DNA of 7,018 bases from Pedosphaera sp. GTDB lineage: Bacteria; Verrucomicrobiota; Verrucomicrobiia; Limisphaerales; UBA9464. Both the position numbers and the translations under genes were made by a program. The stretch covers positions 1 to 7,018 of the forward strand of contig SIAZ01000187.1 of the NCBI GenBank assembly GCA_009695405.1, given 5' to 3'. This document shows positions 6,918-7,018 of the stretch, piece by piece; positions within the stretch are counted from its first letter, which is position 1; the number at the start of each line of letters is the position of its first letter. Below the pieces are notes generated by a model that was not told the DNA's origin, ran no database searches, and worked only from the letters and a program-made list of their open reading frames with translations.

Positions 6918-7018
6918 AAGGTGAGTAAGCAGGGCTGGGTTTTCGTCCAAGACAGCATGCCTGAATTGATCCGTCCCGCTGAACTTTCCTTCTTCTCTCT
7001 GACTGAACGCTTGGCCCA
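6918..7018 (+). pseudogene. Possible displaced C-terminal part of the SufE-like gene, running off the window
   Basis: Directly after the TAA at 6915-6917 the same reading frame is open to the window end. Its last part reads MPELIRPAELSFFSLTERLA (from 6957). This resembles the SufE C-terminus, where a P-x-E-I segment is followed by F[LF] and a GLTxxL-type motif. Between the DSDSVTLKG block and this segment there are about 27 codons, against about 13 expected, and none of the three frames supplies the missing helix. The simplest readings are a small insertion or paired frameshifts in a decaying gene, or a sequence error. A separate gene starting at GTG 6921 or ATG 6957 cannot be excluded. The match is by eye and weak. 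Confidence 0.35.

Noticed and set aside
6919..6929. AGGTGAGTAAG, which looks like a eukaryotic 5' splice site, beside the break in the SufE-like gene
   Set aside because: All other evidence points to a bacterial genome with compact intron-free genes, and a match of this length can arise by chance.

Overview
The window comes from a bacterial chromosome, most likely of the phylum Verrucomicrobiota. Three things point there. A pseudopilin fragment begins with a lysine/alanine-rich helix followed by a conserved asparagine/leucine segment and ends with an H-x9-DG motif, a style that is multiplied in Verrucomicrobia, Planctomycetes and Lentisphaerae. The genes are tightly packed and all on the plus strand. 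The methionine synthase is a complete cobalamin-dependent enzyme with lineage-type insertions. This placement rests on recognised sequence style, not on a search.

Layout. Bases 2-757 hold the 3' part of a type II secretion/type IV pilus-like pseudopilin gene that starts before the window. A 177-bp gap (758-934) follows, with two palindromes. Bases 935-1771 encode a divergent relative of ketopantoate hydroxymethyltransferase (PanB) that appears to have lost the metal-binding residues of the family. A 93-bp gap carries a good hairpin followed by a T-rich run (terminator or attenuator), a small palindrome and a ribosome binding site. Then comes full-length metH (1865-5719, 1284 aa, all four modules with their key residues). 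After 68 bp follows thiG (5788-6567), and after 47 bp a SufE-like Fe-S/sulfur-transfer gene (6615-6917). The SufE-like frame stops early, but the same frame reopens after the stop and shows a possible SufE-like C-terminus up to the window edge.

How the genes fit. metH, thiG and the SufE-like gene are close enough to be one transcription unit. Their common theme is sulfur and one-carbon metabolism: methionine regeneration from homocysteine and methyl-tetrahydrofolate, thiazole synthesis for thiamine, and persulfide sulfur delivery. The PanB-like gene belongs to a family that uses methylene-tetrahydrofolate, so it may be related in theme, but its altered active site makes its reaction uncertain.

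No tRNA, rRNA, CRISPR array, insertion sequence or riboswitch was recognised. I do not see a wholly new system. The most notable items are the metal-site-less PanB homologue and the apparently broken SufE-like gene.
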